NCBI RefSeq assembly: GCF_000143415.4
Contig: NW_003314323.1
Coordinates: 186,001 to 250,000, forward strand
Direction of reading: 5' to 3'
DNA from: Selaginella moellendorffii
Taxonomy: Eukaryota > Streptophyta > Lycopodiopsida > Selaginellales > Selaginellaceae
Length of the DNA: 64,000 nt
Of this stretch, positions 42,875 to 54,688 are shown piece by piece. Positions within the stretch are counted from its first letter, which is position 1. Each line of letters begins with the position of its first letter. The position numbers and the translations under genes are program-made. The notes under the pieces were generated by a model. That model searched no databases. It worked only from the letters and a program-made list of their open reading frames with translations, and was not told the origin of the DNA.

Positions 42875-43982
42875 TCCGAGTCCGAATCCGGGACCGAGAC
42901 CGAGTCCGAGTCCGAGTCCAAGTCCGAGTCTGAGTCCGAGTCCGAGTACTAATACAGGCAGTTGGGCAGTTGGGTGAAAGCCCAAAGCGATCGTCCCCCA
43001 GGGGGGGGGGGGGGGGGCTGCGGGGGGTTCCAAAAGTATAGTAGGGAGAGTGTGGGGGTTGGAGCCCAGTGGAGCCAGTTTGGCCAGGAAAGGCCAGTTT
43101 GGCCCAAGAAGGCCGGACCCAGTGTTAGGTGATGAGCTGACCATTGGGAAGTCCAAGACTAGAGTGAACACGAACCGACAAGTGGGGTAGCTTGGTGAAG
43201 TGTTCAAGAGCCGGCTCTAGTTCCCCCGGGAGATCGACTGGCCGATGCTCCTAGTCCAAGTGTGGGTGGCACTACCTACTTGGATACCAGGCGTGGCTCA
43301 ACAGAACGTCGCTTTAAGCCCATGGCTAGAGCACCCAAGGGCGGAAGGCGGGGAGAGTACCCAGGTGGCTCGTGTAAGGCCACGGTGTTCCGAAATGTTG
43401 TCCCAAAGGCCCAGACTATGGAAAGAAAGAGGAGCAGTCCTCTAGGGTAGTGACCAAGGACACAGTCATGTGGTGAGGAAGTCCCAGAGGACCGTGGGAC
43501 TTAGTGGTCGGGCCTACGGGCCTCGATCCAGTGGCAGTGTTGACGAACACGGCCATGGACGAAAAGGGACTTAGTGGGGACTGGAACGGAGATATTGGGG
43601 AAGGCTAATCCCTATGTTGGTGGGCATCCTAAGGATGCTAAGGAGTGGATCTGGGATGATCACTCATGGATGGATGGCCCAGTCTTTGAGTGACGGGACC
43701 GGGATGCAGGAGGTGTCAGACCATCGTTGTGACCAAGGTGAATGGGCATGGCCTTAGCGTAACAGGCTGATATGTTGGTGGTACCTTGGGGTGTCGGTCA
43801 TGGGATCGGACACGTGGAGCACTTGAACCAAGTGCACGAAGTTGAGTGGCGGGGATGCCATTCTCGGGGCTAGTAAACCCAAGTCCAAAATAGGACTTAC
43901 GGAGGTTGTGAGTGAGACTCCTCCAAGTGGTCGGAGGTGCGGTTAAGTGACTAAAGCAAAATGGAAAATTTAGTCGCTTACA
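42330..43982 (+). repeat. Left LTR of the LARD-like element
   Basis: 1,653 bp. Contains a GA-rich minisatellite (about 42535-42950), a run of 18 G (about 43001-43018), and a GC-richer distal half shared with the right LTR. Differences from the right LTR are chiefly repeat-number changes and scattered substitutions, indicating a fairly recent insertion. Confidence 0.92.
42535..42955. repeat. GA/CCGAG minisatellite in left LTR
   Basis: Two successive arrays: units of GAGATGGAGTCC / GAGATGGACCC (12-15 bp), then units of GAGACC and GAGTCC (6 bp). Purines dominate the plus strand. The array is open in several frames on both strands, producing false ORFs. Confidence 0.95.
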
Positions 43983-46900
43983 ATTTGGTATCGGAGTTAT
44001 TCCTTAGTCTGACTTTTATTGGTGCTCAAGTATATCACCATTGATGTTGGCATCGGAAGGTCCTAGGAGTGGGCCTATCCTTGAGGAGTAGCATGTCGAG
44101 AGGACATGGCTCTCCACTCAAGTTCATGCGTGAACTTGGGCACAATGTGGTGGATAGAAAAGGGCTAATAATGGAACGACTTTGGGATTTTGGGAACAGT
44201 ATAAGGTCTCCTCAGAGAGCTGAGGATATGATCCAAATGAGCATTTGACGCAGCAAACGGGCTAACGTAGTTATGATAAACAATTATAGTTGGGATCATG
44301 GGAAAGATGTAGACTCCAAAACAATAAAAGAGTCACAAGATTATCCTCATATAGTTGAGGTTGGTGCTCATGAATGTGAGACCAGAGGTAATGACCGTGG
44401 GAGGTCAAATATGGAAGAGGACTCAAGTCCTTGAAATGGTAGCCGGGGCTACCTTTAATAAATGCTGGAACAACCCAAGGAGTTGGGGGGTGTACTTAGA
44501 GATGAGTTGGTATTCTCATCGCATGGACAAGTAGTCCTAAGGGGCAAAGGTTGCCCCCAGAGAACAAAATCAAGTGTCAGAGTAACACTTGTGAAAATAG
44601 TCCTTTTGAGTAGGATAGGAATGCAAGAAGTGTATTCCAGTGAGCTAGTGCCTCACAAGTAGGACCTTACGGGTCTGTGGATTAACCAAGTCCAAAACTG
44701 CTGGATGACTCAAGTAAAGTCAAGGGATGATCCTAAAAGGACTGATGGAAGCATTTGGACTGAGGTGTGTGACCTCTATGATGCAGTGCTAACGGATGGT
44801 TGGCTTGAGAAAGAGTGGTATTGGTCTTGGCAAAGACTTAGACACAAAGAAGAAGTGTTATAGAGGTAGGCTCGTGGAGCCGATGGTGTGGAGACACCAA
44901 ATGTGCCAAGGTGTGATACCTTGAGGCTATGTTAGTGGGTTCATGAGAACCCTTTGCCAAAGGAATCCCAATAGAAATGGGAATGGCATAGCCTAAGCTG
45001 CAGAGCATGCAGTTGGAGTGTGGTGACCCAGATAATGATGGAGGTGTGGAAGCACCAGCAATGAGTTGTAGGACTTGACAACTACGAGGCAACTAAGCAA
45101 GAGGTGCAAAATAATTGGTTAAACGGGTAGAAGGTAGCTACCCAAGCCTTCTTAATGGCATAGGGAAGTTGGATATACCCTTACAGGGGATAAGTTGCTT
45201 ATGTTGCGATATAGTAAGTCAATGTCATAAAAGGAAATACTCATTGTCAAGGAAGTTGTCATTGGGACACCCGAACACTCTAGAACACCAAGAGGTGGTG
45301 TTTGATGTCGCGAGGGCAGTAGATAAGGCCCAAGGGACTAAGTCCCTAGCGAATGATGGATAGTAGGTGCTATCCAAATGTCCAAGGTGGCAGAGACAAG
45401 AGAAGACTGTCTACTCGAATTGGATAAAGCCAAAAATGGAATTTTGGCAAGGCTAGCGATAGGCATGCAAAGGCCCGTAAGCAACAATGTAATCCCGGTG
45501 TGTGGGATTATAGAGTGAGCATACCTGGATTGAGGAACCACTCCCTAGGCTATCGGGTAGGTTCATCCCTAAGAATACTTGCTAAGGCATGATAGAAAGT
45601 GCAAAGCTATCCTCCTGGTCTGGAGGAGAATGACCGAAGGAAAGGTGTGAAGCCAAAAGCAAGAAGTAAGGGGATAGAACCGAACCATAGGAATCGAAGG
45701 GCATAACCAAGGTTGGCTATGCCAGTTGGGAGTGGAGAATCAAGTGGGGGCTCGAGGGTGTTGCCGCTAGTAACCGTGATGCCATGAAGAGTCTAAAATA
45801 TGGAATTGTCTATGTTAGACTATATGGTAATTGGAAAGCTTGCAAAAAAGGAGGCCTTAGCAAGCTAAAGGACAGGGTTCCTTCAAGGTTCCCAAAGATG
45901 ATTCTAGGTAACTTAGTACCTAGAAAGGCCAAGCGTAAATGGTTCAAGGAACGCGCGAAATCAGAGTGGCGCAGCAGAAGCGTGGTCTTGAACCTTGCCA
46001 TGAGGCAAAGCTATCAAGGTTAGGGAAGTAGTTCCCGAGTGTTCAAAGAGAGGGCTTTGAACGAAAGTCAATGACCAAGGGCCTTCATGCTTGTGCAGGA
46101 ACCATGTTACAGTGGTCGGAGGATTTGCCAAAGCGAGATTGGCAAGTCAGGGGAACAAATACCCTAGTTGAAGGTGATAACTTCAAAAAGGGTGGGCCAT
46201 GGGGCCAAGTATGGAGGAGTCCATGCATGATCACAGACTTGTCAAGTGAGAAGACTTGGCAGTGTGGAGGAACTAGGTTCCTAAGCTGTGATCTATGGCG
46301 CGCTTTGAGTATAAGTTGGTGCACCGACGTGGGGAGTCACGCCAGGCATCCTGGGTGATGCCGTCCGTAGATGCATATACGGAGGTTGGGTTCGAGTCCC
46401 GAACCTCTAGTGCTTGGGTTCGAGTCCCAACTCACTAGGGCGTGGTGATGGTTTGGAATATGAGGACACTCATTTTTCGGTGGTCATGGACTCTCAGTGT
46501 GGAGACTGGCTTGGGCACACTGCCAAGCGAGGGATGCCTCGGAGTCGTGATGCACGGTTAGATTGCTTAGTATGGCTCAGCATATCTAACTTGAACACTT
46601 TGGTGCAAGTGGCACCAAGGACGTGGTGAATGAGATGGGGACACCCAGTCTCAGTTGCTATGGACCCTTGGCTGGAAGGGCTGGCTTGGGTGCACCGCCA
46701 AGTGTGGGGGATGCCCTCGGGGTCGTAGTTAACAAGTTAAAGGTCTAGAAGACCTAGTACCTATTGACAAACCTGTTAAGGTGCTGAGGTGAGATCACTA
46801 AGTGATCTTGTGGCTAAATAAGGACAAGGTCCTTGTTTGGGCTAAGGAATAAGGTTCCTAGTTCAAAGTGTTGATTTGAACTATTGATGATGGTGTGGTT

Positions 46901-47120
46901 TGGTCAAGGTGACCAAGTGGGAAAAGCACCTTAGGGAAATGAGTTATGTCATTGCGATGGCATAGTGTGTCCAAGGAAAGTAGTCTCTAAAGAGACCCAT
47001 GGGAGGGTCACAAAGTTGGGCCGTGGATAGAGCCCACAGCAGAAGATGCTAAAGAGACTTACTAGGGGTGAACACTCTAGTCTTGGCAAAGCAGAGCTTT
47101 TGCTATGGAATCAAAAGAAT
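43983..47120. other. Internal region of the LARD-like element, no genes
   Basis: About 3.1 kb with no domain found in any frame. Near 46385-46440 the tRNA B-box-like string GGTTCGAGTCC occurs twice about 28 bp apart. A short duplication of GGCTTGGGYRCACYGCCAAG recurs near 46510 and 46685. Confidence 0.55.
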
Positions 47121-47208
47121 CTGTGTTACGAACACGGCCGGGATCCCGGCCGTGTTCACCGTGTTTCACGAACACGGCCATGGGTCGTGTTCCCACGGCC
47201 GTGTTCGT

Positions 47209-47297
47209 GAACAGTGGTCCGTGTTACTAACATGGACCATGATCCCGGCGACCACGGCCGGGATCACGGTCCGTGTTAGTAACACGGACCACTGTTC
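47209..47297. repeat. Perfect 23-bp inverted repeat in the hAT 5' subterminal region
   Basis: Arms 47209-47231 and 47275-47297 are exact reverse complements, separated by 43 bp that is itself partly palindromic (GGACCATGATCCCGG...CCGGGATCACGGTCC). It lies between the left TIR and the transposase start. Confidence 0.9.
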
Positions 47298-47408
47298 AGA
47301 ATATTCTTGCGCGGAATATTCTGGTTTTAGGGCGCACGGCATCACACGACAATCCAGCCAGGGCGCACCATTTCAGGGCACAGCAGCAGCAATCCAAGGC
47401 AAACAAGC

Positions 47409-49472
47409 ATGGCGCAGCAATCCAGCATACTGCGAAAGCATCCTTCTTTGCGATGGTGGGATGAGGTAAGTGTTCTTGAGAGCAGGGGGCATGGTCACAA
47501 ATTATGGTCATGCAAATACTGCCCAATGGTGAACAAACTGAGTGGTGTTGATCGTCTGCGAGCTCATCTGTTAGGAGAAGGCCCAGGCAGCAAGGATATT
47601 GTGAGTTGTCCTCTCATCCCAGGTAACAAGAAAGCGGATCTGCTCAATATGCAAAAGGTTATTGATTCCGAGAAAGGGGCAAGGGGGAAGAAACGGCCGA
47701 ATGAATCTGGTGGTGCTTCTATGAGAATGGATGGCAATGTCCAAGGATTTCCACCGATGGTATCATCCCAGTCAAGTGGAAGTGGCTGCAGTTCCCTATT
47801 TTTTAGCAAACAGAGTCAAGTCCATATTGTTGATTCGATGGATCCTGAGCAGAAGAACCAAGTTGATGTGGCTATCGGAAGATTTTTCTGGAATGAACAC
47901 ATTCCATTTGTCAAGGCTCGGTCACCTTACTTCCTCAACATGATACAGGAAGTTGCCAGGCATGGTGTGCCTTATGCACCACCAAAATATGATGATCTCC
48001 GGGATAAGCTTTTGGTGAAAGAGAAACGATTCATTGACATTGAGATGGCGTCCTTGAGGAAGCAGTGGGAGCAGAGGGGTGCAACCATATGCGCAGACGG
48101 GTGGGCAGATAGGAGGAATCGGCATATCATGGGGCTTGTGGCATATAGTCAAGGACGAGGAGCTTTTTTGAAGGCTATTGACATTTCCTTAACAGGAAAA
48201 ACAGCTGAAAATACTCTGCGCTGCTGGGAAGAAGGCATTAACATTGTAGGTGCAGAGAACGTTGTCATGGTTGTGACCGATGGGGAAAATGCAAACAAAG
48301 CAACAGCAGCACTTTTGCAACAGAGGTACCCGAAAATTCAATGGGCAGCATGTTTTGCCCATTGCTTGAACAATGCCTTGAAAGACTTCGGTGTACTTCC
48401 ATGGATGGTAACACTTTTGGAGCGTGGAAAGTCTTTGGTGATCTTCGTTAGAAACCACTCTCATATAGTGGCACTGCTGGCGGAGTTTACTCACAAGCGA
48501 TTGTTGCGTTATTGTGATACCAGGTTCGGCTACAACTTCATTATGATGGAGAGGCTGGTGGAGCTCCGAGAAGCTTTACAACAGATGTTCGTATGCCCTG
48601 CGTACAGAGCAAGGCCTGAGTCGAAGTCGAGAGCAGGAAGGGACAGTTATGCAACGGTTTTTGATGACAGTTTCTGGCAACAGGTTAAGGACATGCTAGA
48701 GGTGTCCAAGGATGTTATGCTGCTTCTTCGTGTTGTGGACGGTGATATACCTGCGATTGGAAAGATATATGAGTGCATGAACAGGTTGGATGCAAGTTTA
48801 GAGGAAGGACAGTCGGATTATGGCAGGTACAGGGAACTTCATCAGATCATGTCTAATAGGTGGCATGAGTATCACTCGCTCATGCACTCGGTGGCGTACA
48901 TGTTGGACCCCGAGTTTCAGGAGTATGAAAAGCATGCTAACAGAGAGGTCATGAAGGACTGGAATGCTTATCTGCTGGCCATGTTTACATCCAGTAAGAG
49001 GGATGTGATACGTGATGAGCTTTTAACTTACCGGAGGATAGGAGGCATTTTCAACTCATATGATGCTAAGGCTGATCGCACTAAGAGGGGAGCTGTACGT
49101 TGGTGGGAGGACTATGGTTATGAAACTCCAGCTCTTCAGAAGTTGGCCATTCGAGTTCTAAGTCAGGCATGCTCGTCGTCCTCGGTGGAGAGATTGTTCA
49201 GTACTTTCGAGCATGTTTCTTCAAAAAAGAGGAACAGACTTACCATGGACAGGACAGCGGATCTGGTTTTTGTGGCTTGCAACACCAGGTTGTTAACCTG
49301 CAAAAATGATCGTGATTACGACAAGTTTATAAGCTACAAAGTCCTGGAGACAGTTCCTCATCCTGAAGATGAGCTTGAGTCAAGACAGGAAGAGGAAGAT
49401 GGAGATGATGTCGAAGATCGTGAGGTCGAAGATCATGAGGTTGAAGATGACGATGAGATGCAGGATATTTGA
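47409..49472 (+). CDS. hAT-family transposase
   Basis: Single uninterrupted frame of 687 aa. An N-terminal BED-type zinc finger (residues about 15-65) includes WSCKYCPMVNKLSG and RLRAHLL. The DUF659-like catalytic part has ICADGWADRRNRHIMG and VMVVTDGENANKATA, with AACFAHCLNNALKD beyond. The C-terminal hAT dimerisation region reads QACSSSSVERLFSTFEHV, SKKRNRLTMDRTADLVFV. The end is an acidic tail. All expected domains are present and no stop or frameshift is seen, so it may be active or recently active. ATG 47409 is the first Met in frame. Confidence 0.92.
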   Translation: MAQQSSILRKHPSLRWWDEVSVLESRGHGHKLWSCKYCPMVNKLSGVDRLRAHLLGEGPGSKDIVSCPLIPGNKKADLLNMQKVIDSEKGARGKKRPNESGGASMRMDGNVQGFPPMVSSQSSGSGCSSLFFSKQSQVHIVDSMDPEQKNQVDVAIGRFFWNEHIPFVKARSPYFLNMIQEVARHGVPYAPPKYDDLRDKLLVKEKRFIDIEMASLRKQWEQRGATICADGWADRRNRHIMGLVAYSQGRGAFLKAIDISLTGKTAENTLRCWEEGINIVGAENVVMVVTDGENANKATAALLQQRYPKIQWAACFAHCLNNALKDFGVLPWMVTLLERGKSLVIFVRNHSHIVALLAEFTHKRLLRYCDTRFGYNFIMMERLVELREALQQMFVCPAYRARPESKSRAGRDSYATVFDDSFWQQVKDMLEVSKDVMLLLRVVDGDIPAIGKIYECMNRLDASLEEGQSDYGRYRELHQIMSNRWHEYHSLMHSVAYMLDPEFQEYEKHANREVMKDWNAYLLAMFTSSKRDVIRDELLTYRRIGGIFNSYDAKADRTKRGAVRWWEDYGYETPALQKLAIRVLSQACSSSSVERLFSTFEHVSSKKRNRLTMDRTADLVFVACNTRLLTCKNDRDYDKFISYKVLETVPHPEDELESRQEEEDGDDVEDREVEDHEVEDDDEMQDI

Positions 49473-49718
49473 GTAGTTTAAAAGTGTGAAGTAGTTTATG
49501 TGCAAATAAAAATATTAAGAATAATATAATAAAATATAGCATATTCCTATAATAATATAATAAGAAATAGAATATAATTTTTAAATAACATATTCTTAGA
49601 ATATTCAGTAGAATATTCGTGAGCCATCGTGGGCCGTGATCGTGTTCCGTGTTCGGGTTCCTGAAATCTAAGGCTCGTGTTCGTGTTCCGTGTTCGTGTT
49701 CATAACTATGAAAAGAAT

Positions 49719-50583
49719 ACCTCAAGGAGGGAGGTAGAGATTCAGTGTTGCTTGGTGCAACAATCAACGGATAGGAGCAAAAGATGAGTGGCCAAGATAG
49801 GGCCGTGGAATCCCTTGGAAGGAATCCAAGTAACAAAGTTAAGCGAGGAACACTAATGTGTTGGACGCTAACAAATTGCGGGAAAGGAAGTGCGTTTCCA
49901 AGGATGGATTCCGAATTGCTCCGATTTGGCGAAAGTGGAAGCTCCAAGGGAGGGAACGGTAAGGTAGCCAAATGATAGGGCCATGGATAGCCCTAGCACA
50001 AAGTATGATAAATGGAACTTAGTGCCCAAGGTGGCACGAAATAGAAGAGAGGATGATGGTGCCCTCAAGTAAAGAACTTCCTAGGATGGGGAAGTGGAGT
50101 TGCACAAAATGTGCAATGCAAGGTGTTGGAGACACCTAGGAAATTGACTTCCAGAAGTCAAAGAGTAAAAGTTCCAAGGTGCAAACGTTCCATAGATGGA
50201 AATTGAGACTACTCGAGAAGGAGTAGTGGGATTAACTTAGAGAAGGGTCTCTAAGAGGTTTAACGAGAACTAAACCAATAAAAGGAGAGAACCACTACAT
50301 GTGGTCCAATCAGTCTCTAAGTTGGAAAGACTACCCTCCTTAGAGGATGGGCAAGGCATGGTGAGCCTTTAGTGTCAAACCATTGACGAATATGCAGAAG
50401 GCATGGTGAGCCTTCAATGTTAAACCATTGACGAATACGGAGAAGGCATGGTGAGCCTTCAATGTCAGACCATTGACAAATATTGGCTAGGTGCCAAGGA
50501 TGGAAATGGTAACACATGCGTTACTTTATAAAATGGTTTACCGTTCGATGAGAACATCGAACTTCATCTATGAGTGGTGGAGT
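49719..50583. other. Remaining internal region of the LARD-like element with short tandem repeat
   Basis: No coding domain. Three copies of a roughly 45-bp unit (GGCATGGTGAGCCTTYARTGT...CCATTGACGAATA) lie at about 50350-50486. The sequence just before the right LTR is not obviously purine-rich. Confidence 0.6.
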
Positions 50584-51174
50584 TGTGAGACACAAAATCC
50601 CTAGGCCCCAAAGTGGAGCCGGAAAGGGTGCCACGTGGTAGTGGCCGAAGCGAAAGCTAAACGAGTGTAACACGTTTGGACTAAAAGCTCTGACTTGGAA
50701 GGTCGAGAGCGGGAGTGGAACTCCCAACAAAGTGCTCAAGGAGCAAGCACGAAGCGAGCAATAAGCAAGGCTCCAAAAGGGGACCCGAGGTGGAGTCCGA
50801 GATGGAGTCCGAGATGGACCCGAGGTGGAGTCCGAGATGGAGTCCGAGATGGACCCGAAGTGGAGTCCGATATAGAGTCTGAGATGAAGTCCGAGATGGA
50901 GTCCGATATGGAGTCCAAGATGGACCCGAAGTGGAGTCCGATATGGAGTCCGAGATGGAGTCCGAGATGGAGTCCGATATGGAGTCCGAGATGGAGTCCG
51001 AGATGGACCCGAGATGGAGTCCGAGATGGACCCGAGATGGAGTCCGAGATGGACCCGAGGTGCAGTCCGAGATGGAGTCCGAGATGGACCCGAGGTGGAG
51101 TCCGAGATGGAGTCTGAGATGGACCCGAGGTGGAGTCCAAGATGGAGTCCGAGATGGAACCGAGACCGGGACCA

Positions 51175-51212
<38 letters not shown>

Positions 51213-52274
51213 TCCGAGTCCGAATCCGGGGCCGAGACCGAGTCCGAGTCCGAGTACTAATACAAGTAGTTGGGTGAAAGCCCAAAGCGATCGTCCCCCA
51301 GGGGGGGGGGCTGCGGGGGGTTCCAAAAGTATAGTAGGGAGAGTGTGGGGCTTGGAGCCCAGTGGAGCCAATTTGGCCAGGAAAGGCCAGTTTGGCCCAG
51401 GAAGGCCAGACCCAGTGTTGGGTGATGAGCTGACCACTGGGAAGTCCAAGACTAGAGTGAACACAAACCGACAAGTGGGGTAGCTTGGTGAAGTGTTCAA
51501 GAGCCGGCTCTAGTTCCCCTGGGAGATCGACTGGCCGATGCTCCCAGTCCAAGTGTGGGTGGCACTACCTACTTGGATACCAGGCGTGGCTCAACAGAAC
51601 GTCGCTTTAAGCCCATGGCTAGAGCACCCAAGGGCGGAAGGCGGGGAGAGTACCCAGGTGGCTCGCGTAAGGCCACGGTGTTCCGAAATGTTGTCCCAAA
51701 GGCCCAGACTGTGGAAAGGAAGAGGAGCAATCCTCTGGGGTAGTGACCAAGGACATAGTCATGTGGTGAGGAAGTCCCAGAGGACCGTGGGACTTAGTGG
51801 TCGGGCCTACGGGCCTCGATCCAGTGGCAGTGTTGACGAACACGGCCATGGACGAAAAGGGACTTAGTGGGGACTGGAACGGAGATATTGGGGAAGGCTA
51901 ATCCCTATGTTGGTGGGCATCCTAAGGATGCTAAGGAGTGGATCTGGTTGATCACTCATGGATGGATGGCCCAGTCTTTGAGTGACGGGACCGGGATGCA
52001 GGAGGTGTCAGACCATCGTTGTGACCAAGGTGAATGGGCATGGCCTTAGCGTAACAGGCTGATATGTTGGTGGTACCTTGGGGTGTCGGTCATGGGATCG
52101 GACACGTGGAGCACTTGAACCAAGTGCACGAAGTTGAGTGGCGGGGATGCCATTCTCGGGGCTAGTAAACCCAAGTCCAAAATAGGACTTACGGAGGTTG
52201 TGAGTGAGACTCCTCCAAGTGGTCGGAGGTGCGGTTAAGTGACTAAAGCAAAATGGAAAATTTAGTCGCTTACA
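50584..52274 (+). repeat. Right LTR of the LARD-like element
   Basis: 1,691 bp, near-identical to 42330-43982 outside the minisatellite. The GA array (about 50785-51260) is longer here, while the G-run is shorter (about 10 G near 51301). Confidence 0.92.
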
Positions 52275-53125
52275 TTTAGCTTTAAACTAACATCGCGTAG
52301 CCAATCCAACACTTTACAAATATCACAAATGTGCTCCTCCCACATCCTCTCCAAGTGGATCAAGACATCATCAATGAAATCAATAGTCACCTCCAGCATA
52401 TCACAAAGAACTTTGTCCATCATCCGCTGAAAAGTTGCTGGAGCATTGTTCAAACCAAAGGGCATCACCAAAAACTCATACAAACTAAATGGTGTACGAA
52501 AAGTAGTCTTTGGAATATCTTCTTCGACCATTGGTACTTGCTAGTACCCAAAAACAAGATTTAAATTGGTGAACTAACGACTTCGCCCCAGACGGTCCAA
52601 GAGATCAGTAATGTGAGGAAGAGGGTACACATCTGGGATCGTCACTTCGTTTAACAGACAATAGTTGATGCAGAAATGAGGCTTTGTCACAAGATGAGGT
52701 TCACATGCCTAAGGACTCCGTGATTTCCGAATAACACCCTTCTCCAACATTTCCTTGACGTTTGTACGTAAAATCTTAATTTCTTTAGGTGATTGATGAC
52801 GAACAGGAACCTGGATTGGACGAGCTTCCCCGGTTGGAATCGGATGATGTGTGGCAATCTTGGCCCTAGACGATAGGTCAAATTTAAAGAGATCAGAATA
52901 CTCCTTCATGAGTCGGTCAACTGCTGCAACACAAAGATGGTCGGAGGGATCGAAAAAGGGAAGAGTAGAACAAGACAGAAACATAGGAGGAGATAGTGGG
53001 GGGAACAAAAGTAAGGGAAGCAGAGGTAAAAGTAAAGGGACGAAGAAGTACGGAAGTGAGAGGAATGGATGAAACATAAGGAAGTATGAGATAAGGGGGA
53101 GAAGCCTCAAAGTCACACTTGGCAT
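52275..53125 (-). pseudogene. Reverse transcriptase N-terminal part of the host gypsy
   Basis: Minus strand: TTFRTPFSLYEFLVMPFGLNNAPATFQRMM and FIDDVL (the YxDD box, Y changed to FI) at 52531-52275. Upstream, the start of RT (HHPIPTGEARPIQVPVR, EIKILRTNVKEMLEKGVI) lies at about 52880-52730. Stops and a frame change interrupt it. Confidence 0.85.
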
Positions 53126-53238
53126 GATTGTGCTATAACCAATTCATACCAAAAATGAGGTTAAAAGCTTGACTCAGCACCACCTGCAATGACTGCAACT
53201 CAAGCTCGAGATCGCCCACACGCATAACCATGTCTGCC

Positions 53239-54413
53239 TCATCCCGTGCAAAATACATGTATACACTCGTTGCCATAAAGAATGAAAATTGGTTTCACCG
53301 CATGACGCAAATGTAGACGGCAACGTGTGGCAACAGGTCGAGCAATAAAAGATAAACTCAAACCTATATCAACCAACACCGAGAGAATAATAGAAGGCCT
53401 TTTGTCATAAAAACGAGCTTGGAAAGTAAACATTAGATGAACCGATGCCGAGTGAACTCCTTGATGATACTCCCGAAACAAAGATGGAGGGGTCATTAGC
53501 TTATTTGCACAAGATACCTCCATTACTCATGTGATTCCTTATTTCCCGAATGCATCTCGGTGTCCAGACCTTCCATTGCAATAGCACCAATGGGATGTTG
53601 CTGATGCCAAGGTCTCCACCCAGGAAATGGAGGTCGCCAATCCAGAAAACGCCGACAATGCTGATAAGTATGGCCAACTTCATCACACGCCCAGTAGCGA
53701 ACATCACGGCCAAGACCACGTCCTTGCCTTTATCCTTGGACGCGAGCACTAGCAGCATCAACCTCTATTGAAATAGGACTATCACTCATAAGAAGTGGAG
53801 TTGAAGGACATGTAGCGAGAAGTGGAAGAAGCAACGTCTCATAATGTTGTGCCAAGCGAAGAGCATCGTCAAGGGTGGCAGGAGCAAGTGCATGTACAAA
53901 TCAGACAAGATCTTGATGAAGTGCTAGCCACAATATTTCTAGTTTGATCCGCTCCAACATATTTGGCTCCACACGAAACAAAAGACTTCGGAAACGAACA
54001 TCAGATTGCATCACCGACTTAGATGGCCCTTGGCAAATACGATGCAATTGTTGGAAAGCATCATCACAATTGTTGGCATGTCCAAATGTGTGTTTAAAGA
54101 TGTCCAGAAGAACACTCCAATCCCCACAAATGGCTGCACTCAAACCATTGCACCATTGTAACACCATCCTTTGGAGACATGTGGGAAACTCACACAAACA
54201 TCGAGCATCATCCCAAGAATGATATGTGGCAATCACCGTGAAGTGATCAAACCAATAATACACATCATCCCTAAGATTCCCGCAAAATAACTTTAGCCGA
54301 ACGCAAGGATTGGCACCAAGAGTAGGAGGAGTTGTACCACGTGCTGTGAATGCCACCATCAAGTGAGTTTGGTTGTTCAATTGTAAGCGTATAGCATGAA
54401 GCAATTGTACCAA
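53239..54413 (-). pseudogene. gag and protease remnants of the host gypsy
   Basis: The gag-like segment (54413-53901) reads GNLRDDVYYWFDHF, WDDARCLCEF and DAFQQLHRICQG. A zinc-knuckle trace (CDEVGHTYQHC) appears in another frame at about 53690-53640. A protease-like segment (53523-53239) includes ILSVLVDIGLSLSFI, with the expected D-[TS]-G altered to DIG. Frames are broken between them. Confidence 0.75.
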
Positions 54414-54688
54414 CTGCTACTCTAGAGTCAAAGGAGGAGATTGTTGATCTACCATGAAGATGAACGAAAAAGAAAGAGCAAAAGAAGAGAAATGACAAAA
54501 AGTTAGAAGGAAATGGTAGATCTAAACAATACAAAAAACTAAATCTAAACCAAAATACTGAAAGAAAAGAACAAAAGAAAGAAAATGGAAAAAGCTAAAT
54601 CTAGATGATGCAAAGGTTGGATCTAAACCAAAATCCCAAATCTAAACACTCCTTAGGGACAATTAAAGTTGCCCTTCACCTCCACTAA

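Larger units (their letters stand above)
47121..49710 (+). mobile_element. Autonomous hAT transposon
   Basis: Flanked by the perfect 8-bp duplication AAAAGAAT (47113-47120 and 49711-49718). The ends form an imperfect terminal inverted repeat, CTGTGTTACGAACACGG against CATAGTTATGAACACGA. Subterminal zones are rich in GAACACGG/CCGTGTTC copies in both orientations, as transposase-binding arrays often are. It encodes one intact transposase and is nested in the LARD-like element. Confidence 0.93.
42330..52274 (+). mobile_element. Large non-coding LTR retrotransposon (LARD-like)
   Basis: Flanked by the 5-bp duplication TTTAG (42325-42329 and 52275-52279). LTRs (42330-43982 and 50584-52274) begin TGTGAGACAC and end GTCGCTTACA and are very similar. 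A TTTGGTATCGGAG primer-binding site follows the left LTR at 43984. Internal sequence (43983-50583, minus the hAT at 47121-49710) contains no recognisable gag, protease, RT or integrase. It would need enzymes from another element. It is inserted in the RT region of the minus-strand gypsy. Confidence 0.92.

Noticed and set aside
42427-43207. Long Ser/Asp-, Pro/Arg- and Leu/Gly-rich ORFs
   Set aside because: They are translations of the GA-rich minisatellite inside the LTR, open on both strands in several frames; the same occurs in the other LTR.
50521-51552. 343-codon minus-strand ORF
   Set aside because: It spans the minisatellite and GC-rich part of the right LTR; low complexity and no domain.
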